This document shows, one piece after another, positions 11,573 through 22,586 of a DNA stretch of 64,000 bases. Both the position numbers and the translations under genes were made by a program. Below the pieces are notes generated by a model. It had not been told where the DNA came from and made no database searches. It worked only from the letters and a program-made list of their open reading frames with translations. This stretch comes from Helianthus annuus (taxonomy: Eukaryota; Streptophyta; Magnoliopsida; Asterales; Asteraceae). The number at the start of each line of letters is the position of its first letter. Position 1 is the first letter of the stretch. Location of the stretch: assembly GCF_002127325.2 (NCBI RefSeq), contig NC_035436.2, forward strand, positions 87,910,960 through 87,974,959, written 5' to 3'.

Positions 11573-13633
11573 TTAGTAAGACATGGGTACCCAGGCCATC
11601 GTGGTCCTGGGATTTCCTGAAGCATCAAAATAAGATACTTCCTTTAAACATAAGTCCCCTTTCGTTTCAAGGATTGGAGATGTTGCCGCTTTAGATTTGG
11701 GTTTCCAAATCTGTTTCGGTTTAACAAACGTATTTGTTGCCTTCGGTTGGGCAACTTTAGCTGTTTCAGGTTTGTTAGTTTTGGAAACAGATTTTTGTTC
11801 CTGAACAGCTTTGCGTTTGTTTTTAGTAGCGTTCCAATCCCCATCAGAAGGTTTAACCTTGGGATTCACATTCTTCATTGCCTTAGGTGATGATACCTTC
11901 ATCGGCTTGGAATGGTAGTTACCCTTTGGTGTAACCCTCTGATTTTGCATATAATAGGGTACGTAGGGACGATGTGTGCAGTTCCGAGCAATGTGACCAG
12001 CAATGCCGCAATTGAAGCATGTTTGTCTCTTAACATAGAAGGCATTCTGATCAGCTTGTGTAGCTCTTGCAGGCCCTGAAGGACGAACCGGTCCTTTCTG
12101 TGCTCGATTTCCTTGCACATTTCTTGCAAACGATGATGAATTGGGATGTCTGTACTTGTCGTTTGCAGGGGCCTTCTGTGGTGGAGATTTCTTCTGAGTT
12201 TTCTTGTTTAGAGTAGACTGCACGTCATGTTCAGAAATCTCACCAGTCTTTCCGAAAGCTTTGTTAGCACAGTCAAATGTATATTTCTCACATTTGCCAT
12301 TACTGACTGGCTTAACAAAATCATTTTTCACGTCACGGGTCTTTTGAGGACTATTCCTGCCCGTTGAGGACTGTGGAGAGCCTGCTTGTCTTTGATGTTT
12401 AGGCTTCTTCTTTCCGCGTCCTTTACTTGCTTGCTTCGGCTCTTGTTGCTTGATCTGAACCTTTTCATCACTAACAAAAGGTTCAGATTGTTCAGCTTGC
12501 GCACTTGGAGCTTTGTTCACGTCAGTCTTCTCTTCATCAGCTTTGGTAGGATCCGATTCTGGTTTATCAGATGTAACACCATAAACTTCAGCAGAATCAT
12601 TAGAGGAGTTATCAACACATGAACCATTTGTGTTCAAGAATGGTTCACTGGCAGCTTTGTTTTTGAAAGAAGTCTCCTGATCCGTTTGAGAGTGTGTTTC
12701 AGTGGTCCCACGGGATACATTATCAGGGACATTTACAGAAACAGTTTCAGAAGAATAATCAGAACATTGTTGATCTTCACTCTCACTTTCATTTGTTTGT
12801 TCAGCTTCAGTTGCTGTTGAACAAGAAACATCACAATTATTATCAACTGAAAAAGAACCAAATAACGACTTAAAAAAGTTTGGTCCAAAAACAGATTCAG
12901 AAGCTGTTTCATTTATTGAGTTTTTAGAAAAATCTGAATTTGAATCTGGTTCATTCCCAAACATATCTCCCCATCTTACTTCAGGTACTTCATCTGCACA
13001 TGATGAAGAAACGATAGGATCAAAAGCACCCTTGGATACAAAACAAGCTGGTTTAACCACCTGTTTTTCAACAGGTCTGACATTAACTGATGACTTATTG
13101 TTTTTGGGACCATAAGTCATTTTGCTTTCATTCATTATCTCCTCCTCAGTCATAGGTAAGTAAGTATAATTGTCATTATACGGAGGAGGAGCCTGATTAT
13201 AACCCAATCCCAACCCTTTCCTTTTATGGTATGCTAGCTGTTGATCACACAGGTTTTTGACTAATTTGCTAGAGGAATCAAATTTTTTAATATTTAGCTC
13301 ATTTATTTGATATATATCTTTGATAACCTCCAGTTCTTTAGTCACATCGCATAGTTTTTCTTTAACCATGAAAAGTTGGGCTGTTTTTACACTAACATCA
13401 TCCTTGACTTGGATGATGTCTTTTCGCTGAGCTTCAATTTTCTCTTTAAAAAGTTTTTCATTATTAGCCAAAGTGAAATTTTTTCTTCTCATGTCATTAT
13501 ATTCTTCAATTAGCTCTGCATTGTGTATTCTATATGCCTCAACCCTTTTTCGGCACTCAGGAGTGCAAAAGACAGAAAGTATCTCTTCACGTGTAATTTC
13601 TTGAGCCGCGGGTTTGTGAAACATAAATGCCAT
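11573..13633 (-). CDS. TR-GAG copy A gag-like protein (C-terminal gag with CCHC knuckle)
   Basis: Intact 686-codon frame, ATG at 13633-13631. The N-terminal 120 residues are charged and probably coiled coil. A long Ser/Glu/Lys-rich stretch follows, then one CCHC knuckle, CFNCGIAGHIARNC (about 539-552), and a basic Lys-rich tail ending TTMAWVPMSY. Compared with the SIRE gag at 54197-40047 in this window, it corresponds only to the part after the first knuckle; the capsid-like N-terminal domain is absent. The stop falls where the SIRE gag also stops (AWVPLSN), just before protease. It could bind nucleic acid through the knuckle, but particle formation would need capsid from another element. That last point is inference. 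Confidence 0.8.
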   Translation of the reverse strand: MAFMFHKPAAQEITREEILSVFCTPECRKRVEAYRIHNAELIEEYNDMRRKNFTLANNEKLFKEKIEAQRKDIIQVKDDVSVKTAQLFMVKEKLCDVTKELEVIKDIYQINELNIKKFDSSSKLVKNLCDQQLAYHKRKGLGLGYNQAPPPYNDNYTYLPMTEEEIMNESKMTYGPKNNKSSVNVRPVEKQVVKPACFVSKGAFDPIVSSSCADEVPEVRWGDMFGNEPDSNSDFSKNSINETASESVFGPNFFKSLFGSFSVDNNCDVSCSTATEAEQTNESESEDQQCSDYSSETVSVNVPDNVSRGTTETHSQTDQETSFKNKAASEPFLNTNGSCVDNSSNDSAEVYGVTSDKPESDPTKADEEKTDVNKAPSAQAEQSEPFVSDEKVQIKQQEPKQASKGRGKKKPKHQRQAGSPQSSTGRNSPQKTRDVKNDFVKPVSNGKCEKYTFDCANKAFGKTGEISEHDVQSTLNKKTQKKSPPQKAPANDKYRHPNSSSFARNVQGNRAQKGPVRPSGPARATQADQNAFYVKRQTCFNCGIAGHIARNCTHRPYVPYYMQNQRVTPKGNYHSKPMKVSSPKAMKNVNPKVKPSDGDWNATKNKRKAVQEQKSVSKTNKPETAKVAQPKATNTFVKPKQIWKPKSKAATSPILETKGDLCLKEVSYFDASGNPRTTMAWVPMSY

Positions 13634-15127
13634 AATTTCAATGGGTGGCTGATACTTTTGTTCTTCTCCTCAAAACACAAACCAAACGAAAATCGTGTAC
13701 TCGATAACTCAAACCCTTTCAATCGAATGAACCTGCTTTCTGAATCGCACCACAAAACCTGTCAAAACTGTTATCACAAACAATAACAATCCCCTCTTTT
13801 TATTTTTAAAAGAAAATAGTATTTTTTTATATTTATTTATAACCCTTTTTTTAATTTTTTTTCACTTTAATTAGAATATAATATAAACTATTATAATTAA
13901 ACAACTAATATTATTATTATAATTAATGATTATGGAATGATGAGCTAATGATTAGATATTAATTACCATTATAATATTAAAAACAAAACAAAAACCTAAA
14001 GGACTGTCTTCTTCGTTGTTTAACCCGTACCAAAACCCTATATTCAAAAGTTTAGCCACCAAACTTTATTTTCTCTATTTCAATATGTGCTGCAACAATG
14101 AAGATGATGATGACAGCCTACAGTCGACGGAAATGATGATGATGAACAGTAAATGATCGGAGAAGGACGTGTAGGTTGAGGATGATGGAGGTGGATGACG
14201 TTAACTGATGATGATGATGAACGGAGAGATGAAGTATGACGATGGTGATGGCAGTTGCAGGTATTGGCTATGGTGGTGATGTATGAACTGTTTGGAACGA
14301 CGGAACGATGATCGGTGATATGTGGTTGCGAGTCGGAACAGTGAAAGAGATAACTCGAGACCTCTTGTGAGTCGAGACCTTGAAGGGTATTGTGAGTCGA
14401 AACCTCAAGGCAATGAAGATGATGTTGCAACAACGGAACCTTGGTTACGAGTCGGAAAGATGAAACATGAAACCGATGTTACTCGAAACCGTGATGAGTT
14501 CAGTCGTGAAAATGATAACTCGAGACCTCAATGGAGTCGAAACCTCTGTTGCGACTCAAATGGTGAACAACTCGAGACCTTTGCGACTCGAGACCTTGAA
14601 AATTATCGACTCGAGACCTTGAAACTGTGACTCGGAACCGTGGTTGAGTCAAGACCTAGCAGCTTTTGTATTATCCGAAGAATATGGGGTCGAGACCTGT
14701 GAGTCGAGAACTTGAATGATAGTGATAACTCGAGACCGTGAGGACAAGTTGACTCCAAATCGAATGTTTTAAAACTCGAAACCGGCGACTAGATGAATTC
14801 CACTCGAGACCTTTTGAAATTTGAATTTGAATGTGATTGACAGCTGTAGCCCGAGATCTTGGGAAACTTTTAAATCAAGATAATTTTCAAAATTAAAGGA
14901 TTATGATAGACATCAAAGTATTTTCGGAAAAAGAATAAAAAGATTATATTTAATCCTTTAACAACCTTTTTCAAAATCTAAGCACCAAAATATACCGATT
15001 TTTATAAAATTCTGATGAATACTACGAAGAACACAAAGAACACGAAGAACTCGAAGAACACCAAACCAAAAATTAACGAAAATCTTGAATCTTTGATATC
15101 AAACCGAGCCTAGAAATAGGTTCTAAA
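13634..15127 (-). promoter_or_regulatory. TR-GAG copy A leader with reiterated ACTCGAGACCT motif
   Basis: A 1.5-kb leader between the primer-binding site and gag. About 15-20 variants of ACTCGAGACCT lie between 14332 and 14870, irregularly spaced and all in the same orientation, with variants such as AGTCGAAACCT and ACTCGGAACCG. The part near gag (13790-14000) is AT-rich. The stretch at 14090-14260 is GATGATG-rich; its antiparallel frames are translation artefacts. Confidence 0.7.
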
Positions 15128-15142
15128 GGCTCTGATACCACT
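15128..15142 (-). promoter_or_regulatory. Primer-binding site, copy A
   Basis: On the minus strand TGGTATCAGAGCC lies two bases inside LTR-b, the initiator-Met-tRNA type. The same sequence is at 22105-22119 in copy B. Confidence 0.85.
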
Positions 15143-16163
15143 TGTAAGTCCCGTATAACTGGATCTTTCAATGATATCAAACCTAATCTTGTGAGAGTGC
15201 GGAATCGAATCACAAGATGATTCAAGAAAATCGAAAAATATGAAGAACAAGAACAATACAGAATCACCTTTAAACACTTGCACACGATTCTATTACTTGA
15301 AAAGCAAAACCGTCTGGTACAAGTGTTCACAATCAAATCGAATTCTCTAGCTCTCTCTCTAGGAAATCTGTAACTCTCAAGATCCAACCCTAAAACAAGT
15401 TGTAAACTTGTTTATATACATAGACAAGCCCACTTCACTACATGGGCTCCCCTTGGGCCTGCTTGGCCCACATGGCCTAAAGCTTGGCCCAAGTGACCTA
15501 TAAAGGTCCATAACCTAATATATAGGGTTGTAAACGAGCCGAGTCGAGCCGAGCTAGACCCAGCTCGAGCTCGGCTCGAACTCGATTCGAGCTGGCTCGG
15601 CTCGAGCTCGAATTTCAAATCGAGCTGAGATTTGAGGCTCGAGCTTGACTCGATAAGAATTCGAGCTAGCTCGGCTCGGCTCGATCTAGCTCGAACTAAC
15701 AAAAAACCGCACAATTTTCTACTTAAAAAGCCCTTAAAAATGAATTTCTTCATAGACTAAGGGCCATAATTGCCATTTAATTTAACCATATGGCTAAATA
15801 TGCAAGTTTAAATAGTTAATTCACTTTATACATTGTCTTTACCTTCTTTTATAGGGGAAATACTCCCTTAGTTCTTGTTTTCTAAGCGATGTGGGACAAA
15901 AAATGAAGGATGTAAACCTTATCGAGCCAGCTCGCGAGCTCACGAGCAGAGCCAGACCAAGCTCGAGCTCGGCTCGTTTACAAACCGAGCCAATTTCGAG
16001 CCGAGCTTTCTTCGAGCTTTTTTCGAGCGAGTTTCGAGCGAGCTGCGAGCCACGAGTTTTTTGAACACCTCTACTAATATAAACTAACCTGGTAAAGCCC
16101 AGTTCGTAACCATAACCCGTTGTGTTAATTTGATGCGTCAGTCTCACACTTTAGGGCCTAACA
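15143..16163 (-). repeat. TR-GAG LTR-b (shared middle LTR) with MITE inside
   Basis: Without the MITE and its duplicated 8 bp the LTR is 462 bp, the same length as LTR-c. It serves as the 5' LTR of copy A and the 3' LTR of copy B. A TATATAAA box reads on the minus strand at 15418-15411. Confidence 0.9.
15523..16073. mobile_element. hAT-type MITE in LTR-b
   Basis: 551 bp, ends TAGGGTTGT...ACACCTCTA (imperfect inverted ends), flanked by a perfect 8-bp TSD CTAATATA at 15515-15522 and 16074-16081. LTR-a and LTR-c lack it and show the uninterrupted site. The interior is full of CTCGAGC/GCTCGGC words that can pair along its length. It entered after the array formed, or into only one LTR before. 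Confidence 0.92.
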
Positions 16164-18543
16164 ATCTCCCCCTAGACTGATGCCATCAAATTGTCTTCAT
16201 AACTTGAATTCAGCAATGTCTTCAACGACATCTATGGTTGACGCTATGCTGCAGATGTTGTGGAAGTTCTTGACTTCTTAACTCTCAGCACTGGGTCTCT
16301 TTCTTCAGCTCTTGTGGTTAGCTTCATATCAGGATCTCGATCAGCTTTGCTTGAAAATCTTTGTCAAAAAGGATGTGAGAGGAGGATTCTCAACAACTCT
16401 TTTCTTCTTCAGTCTTTGTCTTTCAAGCAGGTTCACGGTACTTCTTCAAATGCACTTTCACTGTCAGATGGCATCTCGTATCCGGTTCTTCTGACTCAGG
16501 TACATCTTGTTGTTGTGCTGCTTCAGACTTCTTCAGCAACTAACAACATCTCCTTCTTCATCAACCCCTGTCCTTGATTGAAATCAAGTTCTGCACATGC
16601 TCACAAACTCATAAGCAAACATTTCTTATGCAACAGGGAGAGTACCACATGAACACTAGGTACATGAAATTTCACAATTTAAATTCTTTTAACTTTTGAT
16701 GATCAGTCAAATCTTCAAGAACGGTTACATTTTTTTTAATTTAAAGAGAAACAAATAAACACACTATTTTTGGATTTTTAGTTTTATAGAAAAACAAGAC
16801 ACTATTTTTGTATTTTTGAATTTTTGTGTTTTTGAATTTTTAATTTTTAAGAACTGAAAACAAATAAAAACTCAAAATATAACCAACTACCAAAATATAC
16901 AATTACAATTGCAATGGGATCAAAATTCGTTCTCAGGTAGACTAAGGAACACTTTTCAGTACGAGCCTGATCAGACTGGTCTATGCGATTGCCAATATGT
17001 TTGTCCACTTAAACTTTAACGCTCAACTTTCAATTTTCAACTTCGTGGTATGCTTAAGGTAATATTATACTATTATACTCGTGTGTCCCATTCCAAGGCA
17101 TACCCCCGCGATCAAGGTAAGCACAACGATTCATCCTAACAGGTGAGTATACTGATGTCATCCTTTAAGATATCCTAACTGTGTCTAGGTCTGCATATAA
17201 TCTGTTTTATCATGTTTTGATTTCTTAACAATGAACACCCAAATAAATACTAATCAAATCCTGGAAATATAAACAACACACTCTATCATGCAAGTATCTT
17301 CCCTACCACATATTTCACAAGTCCAATCCAGATTTCTGAAATCTTAACTGGGAATAGATTGAGAAGAGAACAGAATAGATCTTTTGCAGAGATGGTATAA
17401 TATACAGATCAAATGAGTTTTTCTCAATTTGATATAGGTTTCTTGGGTTTCTTTTGGGCACTAGAGGGCCTCTTTCGGGTGTATTAGATCTATAGCGCGA
17501 CAACGTACAACTAGGTCAGCATGTATCTGGATGCAGCAGAAGCTGTCGTTGCCTAGCACCTCCAGGTCAGCATATATCTGGATGCAGCAGAGGAGGTACA
17601 TGACTTTTTTCAGAGAAGATTTCAGAATCAGATCAAAATTGTGTGTATCGGGACAACATACAGACATTCAAATAGAAATGAGCTAATTCCAAGTGACTTT
17701 CTTTCCTGGGGTCATGTACAATTTTAGTTCTAAGCAGAAGAACAACCAAGATATCCTTGGATGATTCAACAATATAAAGACCCGAAACCTCAGATGTTGG
17801 CTATCTATCAACGCAAGATTTAAGACCATAAAATCATACGTCGTTGGTATGTTACCCACATGGTACATAGTTCGTTATGTTTATATCACTTAGTATCTTT
17901 TATCATGTTGAGCGTCAAGCCTATCGACATATCGCAGTAGATCCTAGTCTTTTCAGCTAAGACACCTTACATGTGTTAGTCAAACCCTTTAACACGAACA
18001 TTTATTTCACTTCCCATATCATGCAATTTATCTTTTTGGCTTTTTCATTTTTCTAATGTTTTTGTGTTTTTCTCATTTTCTCCCCCTAAAGCAATACATA
18101 TATACAGCAAACTCTTTTTGTATTTTTCTTTTCTGAGTTTTCTCCCCCTAAACTCTATATCTATCTATATGTTCCTCTCCCCCCCCCCCTAAATTTGTGC
18201 ATAAATCTTGTATTTTTGCGCAAATTTACCATTTACTAGAGAAAGGACATTTTATATACAAAATAATGAACTAAGAAAGAGAGAAAATATTTTTGTTTAA
18301 CCGTTCTATCATCAGATTGAAGACTAATCAAAATCATATCAAAGTACTGAATTTAAACGGTACCTTTTGCTGATCTTATCTTACTTCTCTTATCTCTTCC
18401 AAAGGAAACATATCATCTTGAAAAAAAATTTGAACTTTTTGCAACAGTGAAATGTTACCCGTTTTTATCTCTAGAACAACCACTATCAACATTCCAGAGA
18501 TTATCAACAGCTCATCCTTAGTTGTTCCTGAAAAGTAAGGAGA
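16164..18543 (-). other. TR-GAG copy B, 3' non-coding region
   Basis: Near-identical copy of 9199-11572, with a polypurine tract reading AGGGGGAGAT on the minus strand next to LTR-b. The C-run at 18178-18189 is longer than in copy A. No credible coding. Confidence 0.75.
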
Positions 18544-20609
18544 TTAGTAAGACATGGGTACCCAGGCCATCGTGGTCCTGGGATTTCCTGAAGCATCAAA
18601 ATAAGATACTTCCTTTAAACATAAGTCCCCTTTCGTTTCAAGGATTGGAGATGTTGCCGCTTTAGATTTGGGTTTCCAAATCTGTTTCGGTTTAACAAAC
18701 GTATTTGTTGCCCTCGGTTGAGCAACTTTAGCTGTTTCAGGTTTGTTAGTTTTGGAAACAGATTTTTGTTCCTGAACAGCTTTGCGTTTGTTTTTAGCAG
18801 CGTTCCAATCCCCATCAGAAGGTTTAACCTTGGGATTCACATTCTTCATTGCCTTAGGTGATGATACCTTCATCGGCTTGGAATGGTAGTTACCCTTTGG
18901 TGTAACCCTCTGATTTTGCATATAATAGGGTACGTAGGGACGATGTGTGCAGTTCCGAGCAATGTGACCAGCAATGCCGCAATTGAAGCATGTTTGTCTC
19001 TTAACATAGAATGCATTCTGATCAGCTTGTGTAGCTCTTGCAGGCCCTGAAGGACGAACCGGTCCTTTCTGTGCTCGATTTCCTTGCACATTTCTTGCAA
19101 ACGATGATGAATTGGGATGTCTGTACTTGTCGTTTGCAGGGGCCTTTTGTGGTGGAGATTTCTTCTGAGTTTTCTTGTTTTGAGTAGACTGCACGTCATG
19201 TTCAGAAATCTCACCAGTCTTTCCGAAAGCTTTGTTAGCACAGTCAAATGTATATTTCTCACATTTGCCATTACTGACTGGCTTAACAAAATCATTTTTC
19301 ATGTCACGGGTCTTTTGAGGACTATTCCTGCCCGTTGAGGACTGTGGAGAGCCTGCTTGTCTTTGATGTTTAGGCTTCTTCTTTCCGCGTCCTTTACTTG
19401 CTTGCTTCGGCTCTTGTTGCTTGATCTGAACCTTTTCATCACTAACAAAAGGTTCAGATTGTTCAGCTTGCGCACTTGGAGCTTTGTTCACGTCAGTCTT
19501 CTCTTCATCAGCTTTGGTAGGATCCGAGAGTTCTGGTTTATCAGATGTAACACCATAAACTTCAGCAGAATCATTAGAGGAGTTATCAACACATGAACCA
19601 TTTGTGTTCAAGAATGGTTCACTGGCAGCTTTGTTTTTGAAAGAAGTCTCCTGATCCGTTTGAGAGTGTGTTTCAGTGGTCCCACGGGATACATTATCAG
19701 GGACATTTACAGAAACAGTTTCAGAAGAATAATCAGAACATTGTTGATCTTCACTCTCACTTTCATTTGTTTGTTCAGCTTCAGTTGCTGTTGAACAAGA
19801 AACATCACAATTATTATCAACTGAAAAAGAACCAAATAACGACTTAAAAAAGTTTGGTCCAAAAACAGATTCAGAAGCTGTTTCATTTATTGAGTTTTTA
19901 GAAAAATCTGAATTTGAATCTGGTTCATTCCCAAACATATCTCCCCATCTTACTTCAGGTACTTCATCTGCACATGATGAAGAAACGATAGGATCAAAAG
20001 CACCCTTGGATACAAAACAAGCTGGTTTAACCACCTGTTTTTCAACAGGTCTGACATTAACTGATGACTTATTGTTTTTGGGACCATAAGTCATTTTGCT
20101 TTCATTCATTATCTCCTCCTCAGTCATAGGTAAGTAAGTATAATTGTCATTATACGGAGGAGGAGCCTGATTATAACCCAATCCCAACCCCCTTTCCTTT
20201 TATGGTATGCTAGCTGTTGATCACACAGGTTTTTGACTAATTTGCTAGAGGAATCAAATTTTTTAATATTTAGCTCATTTATTTGATATTTATCTTTGAT
20301 AACCTCCAGTTCTTTAGTCACATCGCATAGTTTTTCTTTAACCATGAAAAGTTGGGCTGTTTTTACACTAACATCATCCTTGACTTGGATGATGTCTTTT
20401 CGCTGAGCTTCGATTTTCTCTTTAAAAAGTTTTTCATGATTAGCCAAAGTGAAATTTTTTCTTCTCATGTCATTATATTCTTCAATTAGCTCTGCATTGT
20501 GTAGTCTATATGCCTCAACCCTTTTTCGGCACTCAGGAGTGTAAAAGACAGAAAGTATCTCTTCACGTGTAATTTCTTGAGCCGCGGGTTTGTGAAACAT
20601 AAATGCCAT
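18544..20609 (-). pseudogene. TR-GAG copy B gag-like gene, frameshifted
   Basis: Same gene as 11573-13633, but split: the N-terminal 161-codon frame (20609-20124) and the C-terminal 547-codon frame (20187-18544) are out of register because a C-run near 20187-20193 has two extra bases relative to copy A. A separate in-frame 3-base insertion lies near 19527. The CCHC knuckle is intact. The rest is almost identical to copy A. Confidence 0.85.
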
Positions 20610-22104
20610 AATTTCAATGGGTGGCTGATACTTTTGTTCTTCTCCTCAAAACACAAACCAAACGAAAATCGTGTACTCGATAACTCAAACCCTTTCAATC
20701 GAATGAACCTGCTTTCTGAATCGCACCACAAAACCTGTCAAAACTGTTATCACAAACAATAACAATCCCCTCTTTTTATTTTTAAAAGAAAATAGTAATT
20801 TTTTTTATATTTATTTATAACCCTTTTTTTAATTTTTTTTCACTTTAATTAGAATATAATATAAACTATTATAATTAAACAACTAATATTATTATTATAA
20901 TTAATGATTATGGAATGATGAGCTAATGATTAGATATTAATTACTATTATAATATTAAAAACAAAACAAAAACCTAAAGGACTGTCTTCTTCGTTGTTTA
21001 ACCCGTACCAAAACCCTATATTCAAAAGTTTAGCCACCAAACTTTATTTTCTCTATTTCAATATGTGCTGCAACAATGAAGATGATGATGACAGTCTACA
21101 GTCGACGGAAATGATGATGATGAACAGTAAATGATCGGAGAAGGACGTGTAGGTTGAGGATGATGGAGGTGGATGACGTTAACTGATGATGATGATGAAC
21201 GGAGAGATGAAGTATGACGATGGTGATGGCAGTTGCAGGTATTGGCTATGGTGGTGATGTATGATCTGTTTGGAACGACGGAACGATGATCGGTGATATG
21301 TGGTTGCGAGTCGGAACAGTGAAAGAGATAACTCGAGACCTCTTGTGAGTCGAGACCTTGAAGGGTATTGTGAGTCGAAACCTCAAGGCAATGAAGATGA
21401 TGTTGCAACAATGGAACCTTGGTTACGAGTCGGAAAGATGAAACATGAAACCGATGTTACTCGAAACCGTGATGAGTTCAGTCGTGAAAATGATAACTCG
21501 AGACCTCAATGGAGTCGAAACCTCTGTTGCGACTCAAATGGTGAACAACTCGAGACCTTTGCGACTCGAGATCTTGAAAATTATCGACTAGAGACCTTGA
21601 AACTGTGACTCGGAACCGTGGTTGAGTCAAGACCTAGCAGCTTTTGTATTATCCGAAGAATATGGAGTCGAGACCTGTGAGTCGAGAACTTGAATGATAG
21701 TGATAACTCGAGACCGTGAGGACAAGTTGACTCCAAATCGAATGTTTTAAAACTCGAAACCGGCGACTAGATGAATTCCACTCGAGACCTTTTGAAATTT
21801 GAATTTGAATGTGATTGACAGCTGTAGCCCGAGATCTTGGGAAACTTTTAAATCAAGATAATTTTCAAAATTAAAGGATTATGATAGACATCAAAGTATT
21901 TTCGGAAAAAGAATAAAAAGATTATATTTAATCCTTTAACAACCTTTTTCAAATCTAAGCACCAAAATATACCGATTTTTATAAAATTCTGATGAATACT
22001 ACGAAGAACACAAAGAACACGAAGAACTCGAAGAACACCAAACCAAAAATTAACGAAAATCTTGAATCTTTGATATCAAACCGAGCCTAGAAATAGGTTC
22101 TAAA
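20610..22104 (-). promoter_or_regulatory. TR-GAG copy B leader with reiterated ACTCGAGACCT motif
   Basis: Matches the copy A leader; the motif cluster is at about 21310-21850. A few motifs differ from copy A by single bases (for example GACTAGAGACC where A has GACTCGAGACC). Confidence 0.7.
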
Positions 22105-22119
22105 GGCTCTGATACCACT

Positions 22120-22581
22120 TGTAAGTCCCGTATAACCGGATCTTTCAATGATACAAAACCTAATCTTGTGAGAGTGCGGAATCCAATCACAAGATGATTC
22201 AAGAAAATCGAAAAATATGAAGAACAAGAACAATACAGAATCACCTTTAAACACTTGCACACGATTCTATTACTTGAAAAGCAAAACCGTCTGGTACAAG
22301 TGTTCACAATCAAATCGAATTCTCTAGCTCTCTCTCTAGGAAATCTGTAACTCTCAAGATCCAACCCTAAAACAAGTTGCAAACTTGTTTATATACATAG
22401 ACAAGCCCACTTCACTACATGGGCTCCCCTTGGGCCTGCTTGGCCCACATGGCCTAAAGCTTGGCCCAAGTGACCTATAAAGGTCCACAACCTAATATAA
22501 ACTAACCCGGTAAAGCCCAGTTCGTAACCATAACCCGTTGTGTTAATTTGATGCGTCAGTCTCACACTTTAGGGCCTAACA
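22120..22581 (-). repeat. TR-GAG LTR-c (5' LTR)
   Basis: 462 bp, TG...CA. Primer-binding site at 22105-22119 on its inner side; TATATAAA box on the minus strand at 22395-22388. Followed by taatg, the partner of tattg on the far side of the array. Confidence 0.9.
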
Positions 22582-22586
22582 TAATG

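Larger units (their letters stand above)
8757..22581 (-). mobile_element. Tandem copia-type TR-GAG array: LTR-int-LTR-int-LTR
   Basis: Three LTRs (8757-9198, 15143-16163, 22120-22581) alternate with two nearly identical internal regions of about 5.95 kb. All lie on the minus strand, so LTR-c is the 5' end and LTR-a the 3' end. LTRs start TGTTAGGCCC and end GGACTTACA on the minus strand. Flanking 5-mers outside the whole array are tattg (8752-8756) and taatg (22582-22586), a TSD with one change, so the array occupies a single insertion site. Each internal region has a primer-binding site, a leader with reiterated motifs, one gag-like ORF, a protease scrap and a polypurine tract, but no RT, RNase H or integrase. 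This fits the non-autonomous class called TR-GAG, here derived from a SIRE-type copia element. Confidence 0.88.

Noticed and set aside
12386..12622. Hydrophobic plus-strand frame opposite the TR-GAG gag
   Set aside because: A shadow of the Lys/Glu-rich gag codons on the other strand; same for 19357-19596 and 40491-40679.
14080..14433. His/Ser-rich minus-strand frame in the TR-GAG leader (and its copy at 21058-21411)
   Set aside because: Produced by GATGATG-rich DNA; the frame opposite is equally open and no protein family is recognised.
15412..16147. Open frames across the middle TR-GAG LTR
   Set aside because: They run through the MITE made of CTCGAGC words and across its boundaries, so they cannot be genes.
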